The notes beneath the pieces were generated by a model. That model was not told the origin of the DNA and did not search any database. It was given only the letters and a program-made list of their open reading frames with translations. The position numbers and the translations under genes were made by a program. Positions 16,493-20,560 of a DNA stretch of 20,560 nt are shown here, in pieces. The stretch is from Pseudomonadota bacterium. Its GTDB lineage: Bacteria > Pseudomonadota > Alphaproteobacteria > Acetobacterales > Acetobacteraceae. The stretch is from assembly GCA_021798375.1 (NCBI GenBank), contig JAJZHU010000008.1:1-20560 (forward strand), read 5' to 3'. Position 1 is the stretch's first letter; each line of letters opens with the position of its first letter.

Positions 16493-17680
16493 TTAACCCG
16501 TAAAGGCGTTCAGCCCGGTCATGGCGCGACCAAGGATGAGGGCATGCACATCGTGCGTGCCTTCATAGGTGTTGACCGCTTCCAGGTTCATGACATGGCG
16601 GATGACATGGAATTCGTCGGAAATGCCGTTGCCGCCGTGCATGTCGCGGGAGACGCGGGCGATGTCGAGCGCCTTGCCGCAATTGTTGCGCTTGATCATC
16701 GAGATCATTTCGGGCGCCATCTCGCCGCTGTCGAACAGGCGGCCAACCCGCAAGCAAGCATGCAAACCAAGGGTGATTTCGGTCTGCATATTGACCAATT
16801 TCAATTGGATCAACTGGTTATTGGCCAATGGGCGGCCAAATTGCTTGCGATCCAGCGTGTAGGTGCGGGCGGCATGCCAGCAATATTCGGCGGCGCCCAT
16901 CACGCCCCAGGCAATGCCGTAACGCGCGCGGTTGAGACAGCCGAACGGTCCTTTCAGGCCTTGCACGTTGGGCAGCAAATTTTCTTCGGGCACGAACACG
17001 TCTTCCATCACGATCTCGCCCGTGATCGAGGCGCGCAGGCTGAATTTGCCTTCGATTTTGGGGGCGGACAGGCCCTTCATGCCCTTTTCCAGGATGAAGC
17101 CGCGGATGACCCCGTCTTCGGTCTTGCCCCAAACGATGAACACGTCGGCGATGGGCGAATTGGTGATCCACATCTTGTTGCCCTTGAGCAACCAGCCGCC
17201 ATCAACCTTCACCGCCCTGGTCCGCATGCTGCCGGGATCGGATCCGGCATCGGGCTCGGTGAGGCCAAAGCAGCCGATGATTTCGCCGGTCGCCAGCTTG
17301 GGCAGGTATTTCAGCCGCTGTTCCTCGGTGCCATAGGCATAGATCGGATGCATGACGAGGGAGGATTGCACGCTCATGGCCGAGCGATAGCCGGAATCAA
17401 CCCGCTCGACCTCACGGGCGACAAGCCCGTAGGAGACATAATTGACGCCGGCGCAGCCATATTTTTCGGGAATTGTTGGGCCAAGGAAGCCTAATTCGCC
17501 CATTTCCGACATGATCTCGCGATCAAAATGCTCGTGCCGGTTGCCCATCAGGACACGCGGCATCAGTTTGTCTTGACAGTAGCTGTAGGCAGCATCCTGT
17601 ACGGCCCGCTCGTCCTCGGTCAGGACGCCATCCAGCTTCAACGGGTCTTGCCACTGAAACGGGCTTGATTTTCCAGACAT
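16493..17680 (-). CDS. gcdH: Glutaryl-CoA dehydrogenase
   Basis: FAD enzyme that oxidises and decarboxylates glutaryl-CoA to crotonyl-CoA, in lysine/tryptophan, glutarate and aromatic degradation. Its 395 residues resemble human GCDH throughout, for example SVQSSLVMHPIYAYG (103-117), GCFGLTEPDAGSD (136-148), GKFSLRASITG (211-221), RARYGIAWGVMGA (251-263) and RDMHGGNGISDE (345-356). The catalytic base is E373 in NTYEGTHD; ERVDSGYRS (92-100) carries the glutaryl-binding arginine region. This marks it as GCDH rather than a generic acyl-CoA dehydrogenase. The start MSGKSS is chosen for GGGAGG 7 bases upstream; an ATG six codons earlier overlaps that site. Electrons would pass to ETF. It heads the gcdH-acyl-CoA synthetase pair. 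Confidence 0.97.
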   Translation of the reverse strand: MSGKSSPFQWQDPLKLDGVLTEDERAVQDAAYSYCQDKLMPRVLMGNRHEHFDREIMSEMGELGFLGPTIPEKYGCAGVNYVSYGLVAREVERVDSGYRSAMSVQSSLVMHPIYAYGTEEQRLKYLPKLATGEIIGCFGLTEPDAGSDPGSMRTRAVKVDGGWLLKGNKMWITNSPIADVFIVWGKTEDGVIRGFILEKGMKGLSAPKIEGKFSLRASITGEIVMEDVFVPEENLLPNVQGLKGPFGCLNRARYGIAWGVMGAAEYCWHAARTYTLDRKQFGRPLANNQLIQLKLVNMQTEITLGLHACLRVGRLFDSGEMAPEMISMIKRNNCGKALDIARVSRDMHGGNGISDEFHVIRHVMNLEAVNTYEGTHDVHALILGRAMTGLNAFTG

Positions 17681-17789
17681 CACATAGCCTCCCGGCATAG
17701 GTTGTTTTGAGAGTCAACGACTTGGACGATCCGTGTGGTGCCTCTTCCCTGACGTTGGAAGCCCTCGACGGCAATCTTGGCTTTAGGCG

Positions 17790-17851
17790 GTTATAGCATT
17801 TTAGCGTTAGGCAATTATCGTATTACAGTACTCTAATGCCTAATACGTTAA
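17790..17851 (-). promoter_or_regulatory. Candidate gcdH promoter with overlapping operator dyads
   Basis: On the minus strand, TGC-TATAAC (17790-17798) is an extended -10, placing transcription start about 100 bp before gcdH. Immediately upstream are interlocked inverted repeats: TTAGGCA (17807-17813) with TGCCTAA (17837-17843), and CGTATTA (17819-17825) with TAATACG (17841-17847). The -35 match is poor, as in activator- or repressor-controlled promoters. The neighbouring TetR protein is the obvious candidate ligand (inference). Confidence 0.45.
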
Positions 17852-18048
17852 ACTTGGCATGATCGCGCGTCAAGGGGCGTGGTGCAAAAAGGATTGGGCA
17901 ATTGGTTTGTTCCAATCGTCAAACTTCCGAAAATCGATTGGCACGATAGGACGTGCCCCCAAGAATCGCCTGCGTTCCATGGGCGGGACGATCACGGCAA
18001 GTCTGAATCGTGTCCCTGGACCAAAAATCCAGAGCCTGATCGGGGTTT
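17852..18048. other. Gene-free stretch with small inverted repeats, between tetR and gcdH
   Basis: Part of a 368-bp gap (17681-18048) without a convincing gene. It holds dyads ATTGG/CCAAT (17901-17905, 17912-17916), GGCACG/CGTGCC (17940-17945, 17952-17957) and CTGGA/TCCAG (near 18017-18032). None is followed by a good T-tract. They could form tetR 3' structure or an untranslated RNA. Short frames on both strands here have no family features. Confidence 0.35.
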
Positions 18049-18753
18049 TCAGGGTAAACTGTTCGGTTCCGCTTGCCCCGCGGGCAGCGGGCGGAGTTTT
18101 CGATAGCGCCGCCATCCTTTTGGCGTCAGCAGGGCGTGGGTGTAAAAATCGACGCCCTCGGCGACATATTCGTCAAGGTTGCATAATTCGTTCAGCCGCC
18201 AATATTTAAGCGCCCAGCTATGGGCGAACGTCACCAATTGATAAGTGACCAGTTCCACCTTCACCGGGCGGCAAAGTCCTTGGTCGATGCAATCCTGCAG
18301 GCAGGCGGCGATGAGTTGGTTGGTTGCCAACTCGTGCGCCTTGATCAGTTGGCGCCGATCGCCGGGCAGTGACTTGGTCGAGCGATAGGCCAGCAGAGTG
18401 GCCTCGCGGCGCTGATCGACCACCCGGCAATAGGCTTCGAGCGCGGCGAGAAAGCGGGCCAATGGATCGTTTAACCCCTCGATGGCCAGGGGAATTTCGC
18501 GTTTGTAGGAATCCAGCACGTCCAGCAGCGACAGCAGCAGGATGTCTTCCTTGTCGCTGAAATACTGATAGATCAGACCGCTGCTGACATCGGCCTTGCG
18601 TGCGATATCGATGATGGTGGTGTCGTTATATCCCTGGCGCGAGAACAACTCGACCGCCGCGGCAACGATCTGGCCGCGCCGCCGTTGGATCAAAGCCCCG
18701 TCGGTGACGTGACTTTTTACGTCCGCGCCGGAGGTCGGTGTCATGTCGCTCAT
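18049..18753 (-). CDS. TetR/AcrR-family transcriptional regulator
   Basis: A 234-residue one-component regulator: an N-terminal DNA-binding helix-turn-helix and a C-terminal ligand/dimerisation domain. TetR_N spans about 25-75, from RRGQIVAAAVELFSRQGY into TTIIDIARKADVSSGLIYQYF (45-65) and SDKEDIL, a textbook signature. The C-terminal part (about 85-220) is helical, with RREATLLAYRSTKSL, as in TetR proteins next to fatty-acid/aromatic-CoA genes. GAGGG lies 6 bases before the ATG. It is 13 bp downstream of the SDR gene, so the two form one operon. Ligand is probably an acyl-CoA intermediate and the target the gcdH and/or acyl-CoA dehydrogenase operon (inference). Confidence 0.93.
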   Translation of the reverse strand: MSDMTPTSGADVKSHVTDGALIQRRRGQIVAAAVELFSRQGYNDTTIIDIARKADVSSGLIYQYFSDKEDILLLSLLDVLDSYKREIPLAIEGLNDPLARFLAALEAYCRVVDQRREATLLAYRSTKSLPGDRRQLIKAHELATNQLIAACLQDCIDQGLCRPVKVELVTYQLVTFAHSWALKYWRLNELCNLDEYVAEGVDFYTHALLTPKGWRRYRKLRPLPAGQAEPNSLP

Positions 18754-18766
18754 GGGCGGCCCTCGC

Positions 18767-19579
18767 TCACATCAATTCGCCCCCGGCGACCAGAATGCTC
18801 TGGCCGGTGACCGATGCCGAGGCCGGCAGGCACAGCCAGGCCACCGCCTCGGCGACCTCAAACGGCTCGATCAGGCGCCCCTGCGGATTATGAGAGACCA
18901 GATCGGCCAACGCCGCGGTGCGATCGCGGCCTGTCTTGGCGGCGATATTGTCCAAGGCGTCGCCGACGATATCGGTATTGGTGTATCCGGGGCACACCGC
19001 ATTGACGGTAATCGGGGTTTTGGCGAATTCCTGCGCCAGGGCACGGGTCAGACCGATCAGGCCGTGTTTTGCCGCGCAATAGGCGGCGATGTAGGGGTAG
19101 CCGCTGAGACCCGCGGTGGAAGCCACATTCACCACGCGCCCGAAACCGCCATCGGTCATGCCCTTTACGACCTGGCGGATGCACAGAAAGGCGCCCGTCA
19201 GATCCGTGCTCAAAACGTCTTGCCATAGGGTAAGATCGGTTTTGGCGAATGGCGCGGCACGGGCGATGCCGGCATTATTGACCAGAATGGCAGGCGCCCC
19301 AAACCGCTCGCCGGCCGATCGAAAAGCCGCGGCGATCAGTTCCGGATCGGTCACGTCGAGCCGTTCGCCGCGTACTTTGGCGCCCAACCGTTCGCTCAAT
19401 TCCGCCGCCCGCTCGTTCAGGGTCGATTGACTGCGTCCCATGATGGTGACGTTCGCCCCCAACCGCGCCAGCGTTTCGGCGATCGCCAAACCGATGCCGC
19501 GGCTGCCGCCGGTGACAATGGCGTGCCGGTCGGCCAGTGGCCGATGATCGGCGATTCCCTTGGCGGCGGTGTTGGACAT
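18767..19579 (-). CDS. Short-chain dehydrogenase, probably 3-hydroxyacyl-CoA/3-oxoacyl reductase type
   Basis: Classical SDR of 270 residues. Nucleotide motif TGGSRGIG (23-30), NNAG (101-104), catalytic S154, Y167 and K171 in AAYCAAKHG, and VCPGYTNTDIVG after it; the C-terminus SVTGQSILVAGGELM is FabG-like. The extra loop around VSHNPQGRLIEPFEVAEAV is the type seen in SDRs of CoA-thioester catabolic clusters. A role in the hydroxyacyl-CoA oxidation step of the local beta-oxidation set is likely by context, but not shown. GGAG lies 5 bases before the ATG. It is co-transcribed with the tetR gene 13 bp downstream. Upstream lies repeat copy D, then the acyl-CoA dehydrogenase in the same direction. 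Confidence 0.9.
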   Translation of the reverse strand: MSNTAAKGIADHRPLADRHAIVTGGSRGIGLAIAETLARLGANVTIMGRSQSTLNERAAELSERLGAKVRGERLDVTDPELIAAAFRSAGERFGAPAILVNNAGIARAAPFAKTDLTLWQDVLSTDLTGAFLCIRQVVKGMTDGGFGRVVNVASTAGLSGYPYIAAYCAAKHGLIGLTRALAQEFAKTPITVNAVCPGYTNTDIVGDALDNIAAKTGRDRTAALADLVSHNPQGRLIEPFEVAEAVAWLCLPASASVTGQSILVAGGELM

Positions 19580-19604
19580 GTGTGCTCCGGGGTTAGGAGA
19601 GGAT

Positions 19605-19708
19605 TCAAGGTAAATAAATCAACAAGTTATAGAAAGGGCAGAATCTTCTTTTCGTTCACAAAAAGAAGACGCCTTACTTAGATTAACCTACTGATTTTAC
19701 GAATATTA
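19605..19708. repeat. Short degenerate copy (D) of the AT-rich nested palindrome family
   Basis: Single hairpin CTTCTTTTCGT (19645-19655) with ACAAAAAGAAG (19658-19668), one mismatch, the same GTTCAC centre as the right hairpin of copy C. It is flanked by outer arms, left TAAATCAACAAG (19615-19626) and right CCTACTGATTTTACGAATATTA (19687-19708, given as arm extents), which match the arms of C. The central spacer and the second hairpin are absent, as if deleted. Confidence 0.75.
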
Positions 19709-19731
19709 TACTTGAATCGCTCTCTACTCTA

Positions 19732-20560
19732 TCACTGTTGATGCAACTCCAGCACCTTGGCGGCGATGACGAGTCTCTGGATCTCGCTGGTGCCTTCGTA
19801 AATTCGCAGCGCCCTGATCTCGCGGTATAATTTTTCCACCGTGACGCCGCTGATCACGCCAAGCCCGCCAAAGATCTGGACGGCCTGATCGATCACCTGC
19901 TGGCCGGATTCGGTGGCGAAGAGTTTCGCCATCGAGGCTTCGCGGGTCACGCGGCCGCCGCCGGTGCTGTCGCGGGTCCAGGCGGCGCGATAGATCAACA
20001 GGGCAGCGGCATCGATCGCCACCGCCATGTCGGCGATCTTGGCCTGAATCAGTTGAAAATCGACCAGACGGCTGCCGAAGGCGCGGCGCACCACGGCGCG
20101 GCTGACTGCTTCATCCATCGCCCGGCGGGCAAAGCCGAGCGCCGCCGCACCCACGGTGGAACGAAACACGTCGAGCACCGACATGGCAATCTTAAACCCG
20201 TCGCCGGGCTTGCCCAGCATCGTCGAGGCGGGAACCCGGCACCCTTCGAGTTTCAGCGAGCCCAGCGGATGCGGCGCGATCACGTCGATGCGTTCGGACA
20301 CCGAAAGGCCGGGCGTGCCCGCGTCCACGATGAAAGCCACCAGATTGCGCGCCCCGGGTTCGTCGCCCAGGCGTGCGAACACGGTGTAGAAATCCGCCAG
20401 ACCGGCATTGGAAATCCAGGTCTTGGCGCCGTCGATGACATAATGATCGCCATCCTTGACCGCCCGCGTTGTCATCGCGCCCACATCCGATCCGGCGTCG
20501 GCTTCCGAGATGGCAAAGGCGGCGATGGCTTCCCCGCTGCCGACCCGTGGCAGGTAGGCC
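19732..20560 (-). CDS. Acyl-CoA dehydrogenase (5' end outside window)
   Basis: FAD-dependent alpha,beta-dehydrogenation of an acyl-CoA. The last 275 codons are present and the frame remains open through the right edge, so the start is outside. The FAD/substrate segment FAISEADAGSD lies at the edge, followed by TWISNAG and a Gly-rich middle domain. The C-terminal helical domain has FGSRLVDFQLIQAKIADM and FGGLGVISG, and ends in LRIYEGTSEIQRLVIAAK; the Glu of YEGTSE is the usual catalytic base. Chain specificity is not readable. It is upstream of the SDR-tetR pair on the same strand, 152 bp away with repeat D between, so co-regulation is plausible. Confidence 0.93.
   Translation of the reverse strand, partial: AYLPRVGSGEAIAAFAISEADAGSDVGAMTTRAVKDGDHYVIDGAKTWISNAGLADFYTVFARLGDEPGARNLVAFIVDAGTPGLSVSERIDVIAPHPLGSLKLEGCRVPASTMLGKPGDGFKIAMSVLDVFRSTVGAAALGFARRAMDEAVSRAVVRRAFGSRLVDFQLIQAKIADMAVAIDAAALLIYRAAWTRDSTGGGRVTREASMAKLFATESGQQVIDQAVQIFGGLGVISGVTVEKLYREIRALRIYEGTSEIQRLVIAAKVLELHQQ

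Noticed and set aside
14298..17494. Three 337-339-codon plus-strand frames opposite the acyl-CoA synthetase and gcdH genes
   Set aside because: Low-complexity His/Gln/Arg/Asp-rich shadows of conserved enzymes.
17859..18209. 116-codon plus-strand frame between gcdH and tetR
   Set aside because: No ribosome site, no domain, overlaps the tetR 3' end, and its composition resembles noncoding sequence.

Overview
The window looks like chromosomal DNA of a GC-rich alphaproteobacterium, probably Rhodospirillales/Acetobacteraceae-like. This rests on the rho, dapA-smpB, stand-alone rpsD and beta-barrel porin proteins, the gene neighbourhood and AT-rich intergenic islands; no rRNA or taxonomic marker was compared, so the assignment is inference. 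I see no tRNA, rRNA, CRISPR array, transposase or phage gene. Both ends cut through genes.

Left half (1-8.8 kb), mostly housekeeping. On the minus strand: a methyltransferase-TPR fusion protein (cut by the left edge), the termination factor gene rho, and a tightly overlapping slt-pgpA-cinA operon (soluble lytic transglycosylase, phosphatidylglycerophosphatase A, PncC/CinA-type NMN deamidase). Divergent on the plus strand are dapA (lysine/peptidoglycan precursor) and smpB (trans-translation), then an isolated short-chain dehydrogenase (SDR). A small two-helix membrane protein lies convergent to the SDR.

Middle (8.8-12.7 kb), plus strand. rpsD has a near-consensus promoter and a strong terminator. 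prfC (release factor 3) follows, then a porin of the BBP2 type preceded by a convincing sigma-54 promoter sequence with a palindrome about 80 bp upstream.

Right half (12.7-20.56 kb), minus strand. This is a CoA-thioester catabolic region: 3-oxoadipyl-CoA-type thiolase, NDP-forming acyl-CoA synthetase, glutaryl-CoA dehydrogenase, a TetR regulator, an SDR and an acyl-CoA dehydrogenase (cut by the right edge). Together they suggest activation and beta-oxidation of a dicarboxylic or aromatic-derived acid to crotonyl-CoA/acetyl-CoA. A 368-bp gene-free stretch upstream of gcdH carries a candidate promoter/operator.

The least expected feature is a dispersed family of AT-rich nested palindromes at four places (about 1.7, 7.6, 14.1 and 19.65 kb), each directly downstream of a gene. 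The two full copies are about 160-200 bp: outer arms with a TAAAATCAATAAG core, two short hairpins that are inverted copies of each other, and a conserved centre. In two copies the outer arm begins at the stop codon of the neighbouring gene. These could be a non-autonomous mobile element (MITE/REP-like) reused as 3'-end structures.
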